Assembly (NCBI RefSeq): GCF_003945765.1
Contig: NZ_CP027712.1
Coordinates: forward strand, 3,782,001 to 3,846,000
Length of the DNA: 64,000 nt
Reading direction: 5' to 3'
Source of the DNA: Pseudomonas chlororaphis subsp. chlororaphis
Lineage (GTDB): Bacteria; Pseudomonadota; Gammaproteobacteria; Pseudomonadales; Pseudomonadaceae
This document shows, one piece after another, positions 34,317 through 43,291 of the stretch (the first letter of the stretch is position 1; each line of letters opens with the position of its first letter). The translations under genes were made by a program, and so were the position numbers. The notes beneath the pieces were generated by a model that was not told the origin of the DNA, made no database searches, and saw only the letters and a list, made by a program, of their open reading frames with translations.

Positions 34317-37300
34317 TAGATTCTTTCCATCTTGGGTAACCAGACTCGAATGAGGGAAAACAGCCGGTCGAGGTCGATCGGCTTGGCCAGGTAATCGTTG
34401 GCCCCGGCCTGCAGGCAGCGCTCCTGATCGTCCTTCATGGCCTTGGCGGTCACCGCGATGATCGGCAGCTTGCGCCAGCGCGGCTGCTTGCGGATTTCCT
34501 GGGTGGCTTCGTAGCCGTCCATCTCGGGCATCATCACATCCATCAGCACCAGGTCGATGTCCTCGACTTCGTTGAGCTTGGCGATCGCCTCATGGCCGTT
34601 GCGGCCGATGACCACGATCGCGCCTTTCTGCTCCAGGGCGCTGGTGAGGGCGAAGATATTGCGCACGTCGTCGTCCACCAGCAGGACCTTGCGCCCCTCG
34701 AAGACCTTGTCGCGGCTGCGGGCGGCCTTGAGCATCTTCTGCCGCTCGTGGGACAGCTGCGACTCGACCTTGTGCAGGAACAGGGTCACTTCGTCCAGCA
34801 GGCGCTCGGGCGAGCGCGCGCCCTTGATGATGATCGAGCGCGAATACTTGCGCAGCTCCGCCTCTTCGTCGCGGGTCAGGTTGCGCCCGGTATAGACGAT
34901 CACCGGCGGGAACGAGCAGATGTCCTCGGTGGACATGCGCTTGAGCAGGTCGTTGCCGAGCATGTCCGGCAGCTTCAGGTCGATGACCATGCAGTCGTAG
35001 AGGTTGTCGCGCAGCAGCTCCAGGGCCTCCTGGGCCAGGCCGACGGCGGTGATCTCGATGTCGTCGTCGCCGATCAGCCGGGCGATGCTGTCGCGCTGCA
35101 GATCGTCGTCCTCCACCAGCAGCACACGCTTGACCTTCTGGGTGAGCTTGGCCTCCAGGCGGGCGAACACGTCCTTGAGCTCTTGCCGGGTGGTGGGCTT
35201 GACCGCGTAGCCGATGGCGCCCATGTGCATGGCGGCCTCGACCCGGTCTTCCACGGAGATCACATGCACCGGGATATGCCGGGTGGTGGCATGCGCCTTA
35301 AGGCGCTGCAACACCGTCAGGCCGGAATGATCCGGCAGGCGCATGTCCAGCAGGATCGCGTCCGGCACGAACTGCTCGGCCAGGCTGTAGCCCTCGTCGG
35401 CGCCGTGGGCCACCAGGCACTGGTAACCCAGCTCGTGGGCCAGGTCATACAGAATGTGGGCAAAGTTCGGTTCGTCCTCCACCACCAGGATGCAGCGGGT
35501 GGCGAACGGCGCCTTGTCGCGATCGTCGGCGAAACGCGCAATCTCCACCTCGGGCACCGGGGGAACCGGCGGCGTAGCCGGTTTGCTCGGCGCCGGCATC
35601 ACCCGCACGGCGGCGGGCCTGGCCGCCTCTTGCGGCTCTGGTGCGTGCTCGACGTATTGTTCCGGCAGCACCAGGGTGAAGACACTGCCCTGCCCCGGCT
35701 CGCTGGCGACCGTGATCGAACCGCCGAGCAATGCCGCCAGGTCGCGGGAAATCGACAACCCCAGGCCCGTGCCGCCGTAACGGCGATTGGTGGTGCCATC
35801 GGCCTGGCGGAAGGCTTCGAAAATGCTTTCCTGCTGTTCCGGGGCGATGCCTATCCCTGAGTCGCGCACAGCAAAGGCAATGCCCGCCTCCGGCTCGCGC
35901 GACACGGTCAGGCTGACCTGGCCCTTCTCGGTGAACTTCACCGCGTTGGACAGCAGGTTCTTGAGAATCTGCTCGACCCGCTGGCAGTCGGTGAACAGCA
36001 TCGAAGGCGCGCCGGGCTGCAACTCGACACGAAATTCCAGGCCCTTGTCCGCGGTCAGCGGCTGGAACAGCCCGCGCAGGCCTTCCACCAGGCGCGCGAC
36101 GCTGGCGTTTTCCGGACGCACTTCGAGCTTGCCGGCTTCTACCTTGGAAATATCGAGAATGTCGTTGATCAGGTTGAGCAGATCGTTGCCTGCCGAATAA
36201 ATCGACTCGGCGAACTGCACCTGTTCGGCACTGAGGTTTTCCTCGGCGTTTTCCGCCAGCAGCTTGGCCAGGATCAGCGAGCTGTTCAGCGGCGTGCGCA
36301 GCTCGTGGGACATATTGGCGAGGAATTCGGACTTGTACTTGCTCGAACGCTGCAGCTCCTCGGCACGCTCCTGCAACTGCACCTGGGCCTGGTTCAGCTC
36401 GCCGTTCTTGCGGTCCATGGCGTCGCGCTGCTCCGCCAGCTGCTCGTTGGTCTGCTCCAGCTCCACCTGCTGGGCCTCCAGGTGCACCTGGGACTCCTTG
36501 AGCACCCGCGACTGTTCCTCGAGCTCCTCGTTGGCGGTCTTCAGTTCTTCCTGTTGCACTTGCAGCTCTTCGTTGAGCTGCTGGGTTTCGGCCAGCACTT
36601 CCTGCAGGCGCTGGCGATAACGCGCGCCCTCGATGGCGGTGCCGATATTGCCGGCGATCAGTTCCAGCAGCTCGACATCACGCTCGCTGAGGGCGCGCAG
36701 GAAGCCCAGCTCGATCACCCCGTTGACCCGGTCGTCGTCGCTGGTCGGCACCACCAGCACGCTGCGCGGCACGCCTTCGCCCAGGCCGGAGCTGACCTTG
36801 AAGTAATCGGCGGGCACCTCGTCCAGGCGGATCAGCCGGTCCTGCTGGGCCGCCTGGCCGACCATGCCTTCACCGAGGAAAATCGACTGTTCGCGCTCTT
36901 CCTGTTCGCGGGAGAAACCGTAGGCGGCCACGCGCTTGAGGCTGCCGTGCTCTTCACGCACGTACAGCGCCGCCACCACGCTGCCCAGGTATTGCGCGCA
37001 GAACTGCAGGAGGTTGCGCCCCAGCAGGTTCAGCGTCAGTTGCCCCAGCAACTGCTCGGCCAGTTCGGTCTGGCCACTGCGCAGCCAGGCCTGTTGCGCC
37101 AGGCTCCGGGCACTTTGCTGCTGGGCCTCGAGGTTGGCGCTGTAGCTCTTCGACAGGTTGAGCAGGTCGCGGCGCCCGATATAGGCCAGCAGGCCGCTGA
37201 TCACCACCACGAACAGCAGGTACAGGACCACGCTGAGGATCGTGGTGCGTGTGACATTCGCGTTGCGATCGACCCGCAGTTGCTGCTCCATCGCCACCGC

Positions 37301-37792
37301 TTCGTCGTATTCCTTGCGCATCTGGTCGGTCAGGCGCTTGCCCCGGCCGGACTGCACCGAGCGGCGATAATCGCCCTCCTGGCGGCGCATCTCGATCATG
37401 TTTTTCGCGTGCAGGCCCCACTCTTCCTGCAAGGCTTCCAGGCGTTTGAAGCGGTCCACCTGCTGCGGATTGTCCGCCACCAGCCCGCGCAGCTCGCGCA
37501 ATTCGCTGAAGATCTGCGGCTTGGCCACTTCATATGGGTCGAGAAAATGCTCGTCGCCGGTGATCAGGAAGCCGCGCATGCCGGTTTCCAGGTCGACCGT
37601 CAGCTTGGCGGCCTGGTTGATGCCGTTGATCACCCGATCGCTGTGCTGGACCCACTGGATCGCCGAGAGCAGATAGCTGATCAGGGACACGAAGACCACC
37701 GCGCTGAGCACGCCCACGCCCAGGGGAAGCGCGATGTTGCGGCTTAGCAGCTTGCGAAAACTCTGTTCATCGACCGAAGACGAAGAGATCAT
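34316..37792 (-). CDS. Hybrid histidine kinase: CHASE3-GAF-HisKA-HATPase-3xREC
   Basis: About 1158 residues. The N-terminus holds a membrane helix (LGVGVLSAVVFVSLISYLLS), a CHASE3 periplasmic domain, and a second helix (LSVVLYLLFVVVISGLLAYI). A GAF domain (about 255-390) and a coiled-coil of some 90 residues rich in E/Q follow. HisKA carries the phospho-histidine in ANMSHELRTPLNSS (about H496), then HATPase_c, and three receivers (LLDMRLPDHSG, VIDLKLPDMLG, LMDVMMPEMDG). The ATG at 37792 has AAGG upstream and starts the membrane-anchor region. It heads the operon with cheR and cheB homologues, REC-kinase and a receiver. Signal unknown. Confidence 0.87.
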   Translation of the reverse strand: MISSSSVDEQSFRKLLSRNIALPLGVGVLSAVVFVSLISYLLSAIQWVQHSDRVINGINQAAKLTVDLETGMRGFLITGDEHFLDPYEVAKPQIFSELRELRGLVADNPQQVDRFKRLEALQEEWGLHAKNMIEMRRQEGDYRRSVQSGRGKRLTDQMRKEYDEAVAMEQQLRVDRNANVTRTTILSVVLYLLFVVVISGLLAYIGRRDLLNLSKSYSANLEAQQQSARSLAQQAWLRSGQTELAEQLLGQLTLNLLGRNLLQFCAQYLGSVVAALYVREEHGSLKRVAAYGFSREQEEREQSIFLGEGMVGQAAQQDRLIRLDEVPADYFKVSSGLGEGVPRSVLVVPTSDDDRVNGVIELGFLRALSERDVELLELIAGNIGTAIEGARYRQRLQEVLAETQQLNEELQVQQEELKTANEELEEQSRVLKESQVHLEAQQVELEQTNEQLAEQRDAMDRKNGELNQAQVQLQERAEELQRSSKYKSEFLANMSHELRTPLNSSLILAKLLAENAEENLSAEQVQFAESIYSAGNDLLNLINDILDISKVEAGKLEVRPENASVARLVEGLRGLFQPLTADKGLEFRVELQPGAPSMLFTDCQRVEQILKNLLSNAVKFTEKGQVSLTVSREPEAGIAFAVRDSGIGIAPEQQESIFEAFRQADGTTNRRYGGTGLGLSISRDLAALLGGSITVASEPGQGSVFTLVLPEQYVEHAPEPQEAARPAAVRVMPAPSKPATPPVPPVPEVEIARFADDRDKAPFATRCILVVEDEPNFAHILYDLAHELGYQCLVAHGADEGYSLAEQFVPDAILLDMRLPDHSGLTVLQRLKAHATTRHIPVHVISVEDRVEAAMHMGAIGYAVKPTTRQELKDVFARLEAKLTQKVKRVLLVEDDDLQRDSIARLIGDDDIEITAVGLAQEALELLRDNLYDCMVIDLKLPDMLGNDLLKRMSTEDICSFPPVIVYTGRNLTRDEEAELRKYSRSIIIKGARSPERLLDEVTLFLHKVESQLSHERQKMLKAARSRDKVFEGRKVLLVDDDVRNIFALTSALEQKGAIVVIGRNGHEAIAKLNEVEDIDLVLMDVMMPEMDGYEATQEIRKQPRWRKLPIIAVTAKAMKDDQERCLQAGANDYLAKPIDLDRLFSLIRVWLPKMERI

Positions 37793-37931
37793 TGAAAGGC
37801 CTTGGTAAAGGGTCAAAAACCATGGAGTTTGCCCCAAAGGAGGGCAGCGTATCTATGCTTGCGACAAGCTCGGTGGCAATTTTTCATCCTGCACTGCCCA
37901 CCCTCGATCAGACAGGTTATTCTGGCACAGC

Positions 37932-37957
37932 TTGTACAGGATTACTTTTTTGTACAG
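37932..37957. promoter_or_regulatory. TTGTACAG direct repeats in divergent promoter region
   Basis: Two copies of TTGTACAG (37932-37939 and 37950-37957), 18 bp start to start, lie between the divergent hybrid kinase and lone receiver genes. Each contains the TGTACA palindrome. They may be a binding site for a regulator encoded elsewhere. The flanking 260 bases hold T-rich runs and no gene. Confidence 0.35.
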
Positions 37958-38054
37958 CTTTGGGAACTTGTCATTGCGCGCTATTTACTGATGCAAGAGA
38001 CAAGCACTTTTTTCCGCTGCCGTCTTTTTTTTCCATTTTTTCGAGAGCCTTGCC

Positions 38055-38414
38055 ATGCCCCCCACCGATTCCACCATCCTGGTCGTCGAAGACGATGCCA
38101 TCGTGCGCATGCTGATTGTCGATGTGCTGGAAGAGCTGGAATTCAAGGTACTGGAAGCCGCAGGCAGCGAAGAGGCCCTGGCTCGGTTGCAGGACCGCGC
38201 GCTGCGGATCGACCTGATGATGACCGACGTCGGCCTGCCCGGCATGGACGGCAAGGAACTGGCGGCCAGCGCCCGCGCCTTGCGCCCGGAGTTGCCGGTA
38301 CTGTTCGCCAGCGGCTACGCGGAAAACATCGAGGTGCCCGCCGGCATGGCGGTGATCGGCAAGCCCTTCTCCATCGACCAGTTGCGCGACAAGGTCCGCG
38401 CCATCCTCGGCTGA
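38055..38414 (+). CDS. Single-domain response regulator (receiver only)
   Basis: 119 residues, one REC domain with ED/D acidic residues (12-14), phospho-acceptor Asp58 in MMTDVGLPGMDG, and Lys in VIGKPFS. No output domain. It is divergent from the hybrid kinase operon and is a likely phosphorelay partner of it. Confidence 0.85.
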   Translation: MPPTDSTILVVEDDAIVRMLIVDVLEELEFKVLEAAGSEEALARLQDRALRIDLMMTDVGLPGMDGKELAASARALRPELPVLFASGYAENIEVPAGMAVIGKPFSIDQLRDKVRAILG

Positions 38415-38543
38415 ACCCTCGGTAACCCGCGCCGACCCGACGAGCGCCTCGGCCATGGGCGCCAGGGCGGCCGCGCCAGCGCCCTGCTGTGGTTTAATGG
38501 CGCCCCCCGCAGACACCCCCGCGTTTTTCAGGAATACCCACTC

Positions 38544-39836
38544 ATGAGTCCGACCGCCGCCACCAAAGTCCTGGTCATTGGTTATGTCTGGCCCGAACCC
38601 CGCTCATCGGCGGCCAGCGGGCACCTGATGCAGATCCTCCAGGTCTTGCTCGGGCAAGGCTGGGACATCACCTTCAGCAGCCCGGCCAACCCCGGCGAGC
38701 ACAAGGAAGACCTGAGCGCCCTGGGCATCCGCGAGTGCCCGATCGAACTGAACAACAGCAGTTTTGACCGTTTCATCGCCGAACTGGCGCCGGATATCGT
38801 GCTGTTCGACCAGTTCATGATGGAGGAACAGTTCGGCTGGCGCGTCGAGCAGCAGTGCCCCGGCGCGCTGCGCGTGCTCGAGACCTCCGACCTGCAGAGC
38901 CTGCGCCACGCCCGCCATCAGCGCCTCAAGGAGCGCCTCAAGGCCAGCGACGACAACGATGACTTCAGCGCCCTGTTCGCCCCCGCCGCCGCTCAGGAGT
39001 TCGCCGCCATGGCCGACACCGACCAGGCCCGGCGCGAAATCGCCGCGCTGTACCGCTGCGACCTGAGCCTGATGATCTCCGAGTTCGAGATCGAGTTGCT
39101 GGTCAAGCAATTCGGTTTGCCGCCGGCCTTGCTGCACTGGTGCCCGCTGATGCCCGAGCACATGCCGCACAGCTATGTGCCCTTCGCCGAACGGGCGCAC
39201 TTCCTGAGCATCGGCAACTTCCGCCACGCGCCGAACTGGGACGCGGTGCTGTGGATGAAGAACACCGTGTGGCCGCTGATCCGCCAGCAGCTGCCGGGCG
39301 CGCAGTTGCATCTCTATGGCGCCTACACCCCGCCCAAGGCCGCGGCCCTGCACAACCCGGCCCAGGGTTTCCTGGTGATGAACTGGGCCGAGGATGCCTT
39401 GCAAGTCATGTCCGCCGCGCGAATCTGCCTGGCGCCGCTACGCTTCGGCGCGGGCATCAAGGGCAAGCTGCTGGACGCCATGCTTTGTGGCACGCCGAGC
39501 GTCACCACCCCGGTCGGCGCCGAAGCCATGCACGGTGACGCGCCCTGGCCGGGAGCGGTGGCCGAGTCGGCCAGCGCCATCGCCGCAGCGGCGGTGCGCC
39601 TGTACCAGGACCAGGCGCTGTGGAGCGCGGCCCAGGAACAGGGGCGCCAACTGTTGCTTGCGCGCTATCGGCAACAGGTCCACGGCCCGGCCCTGATCGA
39701 GCGCCTGCTGCACTGCCGGGCGAACCTGGCGCAACTGCGCCGCGACAACTTCACCGGCGGCATGCTGCGTCACCATCACCACAAGAGCACCCAGTACATG
39801 GCGCAGTGGATCGAAGCGAAAAACCGCCTGGCCTGA
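38544..39836 (+). CDS. Glycosyltransferase family 4-type protein
   Basis: 430 residues, GT-B fold. VLVIGYVWPEPRSSAASGHL is the N-terminal acceptor-domain start. FLSIGNFRHAPNWDAVLWMK, LHLYGAYTP and LAPLRFGAGIKGKLLDAMLCGTPSVTTPVG are typical of the sugar-nucleotide-binding half of GT4 enzymes. The C-terminus has a histidine run (LRHHHHKST). There is no signal or membrane anchor, so it is probably cytoplasmic. It stands alone, with no surface-polysaccharide cluster around it, and neither acceptor nor donor can be inferred. Confidence 0.75.
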   Translation: MSPTAATKVLVIGYVWPEPRSSAASGHLMQILQVLLGQGWDITFSSPANPGEHKEDLSALGIRECPIELNNSSFDRFIAELAPDIVLFDQFMMEEQFGWRVEQQCPGALRVLETSDLQSLRHARHQRLKERLKASDDNDDFSALFAPAAAQEFAAMADTDQARREIAALYRCDLSLMISEFEIELLVKQFGLPPALLHWCPLMPEHMPHSYVPFAERAHFLSIGNFRHAPNWDAVLWMKNTVWPLIRQQLPGAQLHLYGAYTPPKAAALHNPAQGFLVMNWAEDALQVMSAARICLAPLRFGAGIKGKLLDAMLCGTPSVTTPVGAEAMHGDAPWPGAVAESASAIAAAAVRLYQDQALWSAAQEQGRQLLLARYRQQVHGPALIERLLHCRANLAQLRRDNFTGGMLRHHHHKSTQYMAQWIEAKNRLA

Positions 39837-39879
39837 GGCACGCCCGCCGATCCCCGGACGTCCAGGCGACAGCCGACCC

Positions 39880-39981
39880 TGTAGCCGCTGGCGCAGGCTG
39901 CGATCGACCCCGAAGGGGGCGCCGCTCTTGCGGGCCCTGAAGGTCCTGCGGACCTTATCGCAGGCTGCGCCAGCGGCTACA
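39880..39981. repeat. REP-type inverted pair (TGTAGCCGCTG family)
   Basis: TGTAGCCGCTGGCGCAGGCT and its full reverse complement bracket about 55 bases that hold a smaller hairpin (GGGCCCTGAAGG region). Confidence 0.85.
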
Positions 39982-40022
39982 GGTGTAACGGCCGGCACTG
40001 GTGCTGAGGGTTTGAAGGAGGC

Positions 40023-40964
40023 ATGATCAGGCGCAACAATGATAAAAAGCGCAGCGCCATGAGCCGATCAGCGAGAGTCACCGACCCTTCCTACGAATTG
40101 ATGGACGACCATAACGGCCTGTCGATCATCTATCGCCAGCACGGCTTCCCCTGCCCCCTGGTGCGCTGGCACTTCCACAAGGAATACGAGCTGCACCTGA
40201 TCGTCGCCAGCTCCGGCAAGGTGTTCATCGGCGACTACATCGGCAACTTCCACCCCGAATCGCTGTTCCTCACCGGCCCCAACCTGCCCCACAACTGGAT
40301 CAGCCAGGTGGCCGAGGACGAAGTGGTGGCCAAGCGCGACATGCTGGTGAACTTCACCGACGAGCTGTTCGAAAGCGGCTATCAGGTGTTCGCCGAACTC
40401 AAGAGCCTGACGCCGCTGCTGGAGCGCGCGCAGTACGGCATCGAGTTTCGCTGCAAGCGCACCATCGCCCAGGCCATGGACCTGATGCAGCGCATCGCCG
40501 ACTCCAGCGGCATCACCCGCCTCGGGCACTTTTTCATCCTGCTGGAACTGCTGGCCGCCTGTGACGATTACCAGTTGCTGTCCGGCGCCACCAACGTGCA
40601 ACTGGCCGACGAGCACAACGTCGACCGCACCAACCGCGCGGTGGACTACATCTTCGCCCACTACGCCCGCGAACTGCCGCTGGAAGAAGTCGCCGACTAT
40701 CTGGGCATGAAACCCACCTACTTCTCCCGGGTGTTCAAGCAGGCCACCGGCCGCTGCTTCGTCGAGTTCGTCAACCGCCTGCGCATCAGCAAATCCTGCG
40801 AGTTGCTGGCCGACGGCGACAAGCCGGTGACCGACGTGTGCTTCGAGTCCGGCTTCAACAACATTTCCAACTTCAACCGGCGCTTCCAGCAACTCAAGGG
40901 CATGACCCCTTCCCACTACCGACGCCTGGCCGTGCAGCGCCTGACCGAACAGAACCTGGCCTGA
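40023..40964 (+). CDS. AraC-family transcriptional regulator, cupin type
   Basis: 313 residues from the first ATG, which has AAGGAG only 2 nt upstream; ATG 40059 (MSRSARVTD) is an alternative. The N-terminal cupin holds VRWHFHKEYELHLIVASSGK, and the C-terminal double helix-turn-helix holds LPLEEVADYLGMKPTYFSRV and DVCFESGFNNISNFNRRFQ. The sequence is close in style to the Pseudomonas polyol regulator MtlR, but no sugar-alcohol genes are near, so the name is not given. Target unknown. Confidence 0.83.
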   Translation: MIRRNNDKKRSAMSRSARVTDPSYELMDDHNGLSIIYRQHGFPCPLVRWHFHKEYELHLIVASSGKVFIGDYIGNFHPESLFLTGPNLPHNWISQVAEDEVVAKRDMLVNFTDELFESGYQVFAELKSLTPLLERAQYGIEFRCKRTIAQAMDLMQRIADSSGITRLGHFFILLELLAACDDYQLLSGATNVQLADEHNVDRTNRAVDYIFAHYARELPLEEVADYLGMKPTYFSRVFKQATGRCFVEFVNRLRISKSCELLADGDKPVTDVCFESGFNNISNFNRRFQQLKGMTPSHYRRLAVQRLTEQNLA

Positions 40965-40989
40965 CCCCACAAACACCGCCGCACCCTTC

Positions 40990-41090
40990 GTAGGAGCGAG
41001 GCTTGCCCGCGATGCAGGCACTGCGGTGTGTCAGGCATTGTGCGGCGTGGCTATCGCGGGCAAGTCGGATCGCCGCCCGCTCGCTCCTAC
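40990..41090. repeat. REP-type inverted pair (GTAGGAGC family)
   Basis: GTAGGAGCGAGGCTTGCCCG at the left and the long variant with the CGGATCGCCGCCCG insertion at the right, with a 38-nt spacer. Confidence 0.85.
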
Positions 41091-41162
41091 AGACACAAAC
41101 ACGCGCCCCGCGAAACGCGCTCCGTTCAGCTCACGTTCAGCAAATAGCAATCATAGCCATTT

Positions 41163-41181
41163 GTGAATACGTATCATTATG
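41163..41181 (+). promoter_or_regulatory. Candidate Fur box upstream of efeU
   Basis: GTGAATACGTATCATTATG agrees at 12 of 19 positions with the GATAATGATAATCATTATC Fur consensus by eye, strongest in the right half. It lies 41 bp before the efeU start. Iron repression is expected for Efe systems. Confidence 0.45.
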
Positions 41182-41221
41182 TTACAACTTAGCTCCCTAT
41201 CTATCTCCCCGCCGGTGCTGA

Positions 41222-42064
41222 ATGCTCGTTCCATTTCTGATCATGCTGCGCGAAGGGATCGAAGCCACGCTCATCGTTGGCATCATCGCCAGTTACCTGC
41301 AACAGACCGGGCGCGGCCAGTGGATGCCGGCCGTGTGGATCGGAGTGTTTCTCGCCGCGGCCCTGGCGCTGCTGGTGGGGGGCGGCCTGGAGCTGATGAG
41401 CGCCGAGTTTCCGCAAAAGCAGCAGGAACTCTTCGAAGGCATCGTCGGCCTGGTGGCCGTGGGTATCCTCAGTTCCATGGTGTTCTGGATGCGCAAGGTC
41501 GCGCGTTCGCTCAAGCACTCCCTGCAAGCCTCGCTGGACCAGGCGCTGATCGGCTCCCGGCACCAGGTCACGGCGCTGATCGCCATGGTGTTCTTCGCCG
41601 TGGCCCGCGAAGGCCTGGAAACCGTGTTCTTCCTCCTCGCGGTGTTCCAGCAGAGCCAAGGCCCCACTGCGCCCATCGGCGCCCTGCTCGGCCTGGTAGT
41701 GGCGATCATTGTCGGTTGGCTGATCTACAGCGGCAGCATGCGCCTGAACCTCAGCGCGTTCTTCCGCTGGACCGGCCTGTTCATCCTGGTGGTGGCCGCC
41801 GGCATCCTCGCCAACTCGGTGCAGGCCCTGCATGAAGCCGGGGTCTGGAACCACCTGCAGACGGTGCTGTTCGACTTCAGCGCCAGCCTGCCGATGGACG
41901 GCCCGCTGGGTTCGGTGCTGGCCGGCATGTTCGGTTACCAGGACGCGCCGACCGTCAGCACCCTGGGCGCCTATCTGATCTACCTGCTGGTGACCCTGGT
42001 GCTGTTCTTCATGCCCGGCGCGGCACCCGCCGCCAGCCCATCGTCTTCCGTTTCCAGCCAGTAA
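41222..42064 (+). CDS. efeU: EfeU/FTR1-family iron permease
   Basis: 280 residues with about seven membrane helices. The two iron-binding REXXE motifs are present: MLREGIEATLIVG near the N-terminus and AREGLETVFFLLA in the fourth helix. It should import ferrous/ferric iron across the inner membrane. It is first of four genes with efeO, efeB and a second M75 protein, with gaps of 9, 18 and 30 bp. Confidence 0.9.
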   Translation: MLVPFLIMLREGIEATLIVGIIASYLQQTGRGQWMPAVWIGVFLAAALALLVGGGLELMSAEFPQKQQELFEGIVGLVAVGILSSMVFWMRKVARSLKHSLQASLDQALIGSRHQVTALIAMVFFAVAREGLETVFFLLAVFQQSQGPTAPIGALLGLVVAIIVGWLIYSGSMRLNLSAFFRWTGLFILVVAAGILANSVQALHEAGVWNHLQTVLFDFSASLPMDGPLGSVLAGMFGYQDAPTVSTLGAYLIYLLVTLVLFFMPGAAPAASPSSSVSSQ

Positions 42065-42073
42065 GGCCTTTCC

Positions 42074-43273
42074 ATGACCCAGCAAGCCTCCCCACAGCCC
42101 CCGACACCGAGCGTCCTGCGCTGGGCACTCGCGGGCTCCGTGATGGTGATGATCGCCGCCGGCGGGCTGTTCTATTACGCCTCGCAGCTGGCCGCCAGCA
42201 AGCGCCAGGCGCACCAGGACGAAATCACCGTGACCATCCACCCCCGCAGCTGCGAGCCGAACGCCCTGAGCGTGCCGGCCGGGCCAGCGAGCTTTCGTAT
42301 CGTCAACCGTTCGGACCGCGCCGTGGAATGGGAAATCCTCGACGGCGTGCTGGTGGTCGAAGAACGGGAAAACATCGCGCCGGGCCTGAGCCAGGTGATC
42401 AACGCCAGGCTGCAGCCCGGCGACTACGCCATCACCTGCGGCCTGCTGAGCAACCCGCGCGGCACCCTGCATGTGACCCCGACGGCCGAGTCCGACGCCC
42501 AGGCCAAGGCCCGACCGTCGATGGTCGCCTTTATCGGTCCGCTGTCGGAGTTCAGGGTCTACCTGAGCAGCCAAGGCACAGCCCTGATCAAGGCCGTGAG
42601 CGAGCTGGAGCACGCCATCCAGGCCGGCGACCTGGCCCAGGCCCAGGCCTTGTACCCGCCGGCCCGCGCGGCCTACCAGCGTCTTGCTCCGGCCGCCCAG
42701 CGCCTGGGCGAACTGGACAACAGCATCAACGCCCGCGCCGACTACTTCGAAAAACGCGAGCAGGACCCCGCTTTCGTCGGCTTCCACCGCCTCGAATACG
42801 CGCTGTTCCAGCAACGCGACCTGAGTGGCCTGGCGCCGATCGCCCAGCGCCTGCTCAGCGATGTCACCACGCTCAAGCAACAACTGCTGGCCCAGTCGCT
42901 GCCACCGGAGCAACTGGTCAGCCTGGTCGCGCGCACCCAGCGCAGCATCGCCGAGGTGCGCGCCGCCAGCGGCGAGGAAGAACGCTACAGCCACAGCGAC
43001 CTCAACGGCTTTGCCGCCAACCTGGAAACCACGCGCAAGGTCGTCGACCTGCTGCGACCCTTGCTGGCCAAGCCCGCCACCCCGCTGCTGGCGCAGATCG
43101 ACAGCGCCCTCGGCGCCCTCGACAGCCAGTACAGCGCCTTGCGCAGCGCCGAGGGCTATGCCTCCTACGACAGTGTCGGCGCCGATCAGCGCAAGCGGAT
43201 CGCCGACCAGGCCAAGGTTCTGGCCGATGCACTCGATGGAATCGATCCCGTCCTTGGCCTCTCCGGCCTGTAA
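42074..43273 (+). CDS. efeO: EfeO, cupredoxin-M75 iron-binding periplasmic protein
   Basis: 399 residues. An N-terminal helix (LAGSVMVMIAAGGLFYYASQ) should anchor or export it. A cupredoxin-like domain (residues about 50-140, with CEPNALSVPAGPASF) precedes the M75/imelysin domain, which carries the HXXE motif in GFHRLEYALF. It should bind iron in the periplasm for EfeU. Standard fusion layout of EfeO. Confidence 0.88.
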   Translation: MTQQASPQPPTPSVLRWALAGSVMVMIAAGGLFYYASQLAASKRQAHQDEITVTIHPRSCEPNALSVPAGPASFRIVNRSDRAVEWEILDGVLVVEERENIAPGLSQVINARLQPGDYAITCGLLSNPRGTLHVTPTAESDAQAKARPSMVAFIGPLSEFRVYLSSQGTALIKAVSELEHAIQAGDLAQAQALYPPARAAYQRLAPAAQRLGELDNSINARADYFEKREQDPAFVGFHRLEYALFQQRDLSGLAPIAQRLLSDVTTLKQQLLAQSLPPEQLVSLVARTQRSIAEVRAASGEEERYSHSDLNGFAANLETTRKVVDLLRPLLAKPATPLLAQIDSALGALDSQYSALRSAEGYASYDSVGADQRKRIADQAKVLADALDGIDPVLGLSGL

Positions 43274-43291
43274 GCAGAAGACCTCCGCCCG

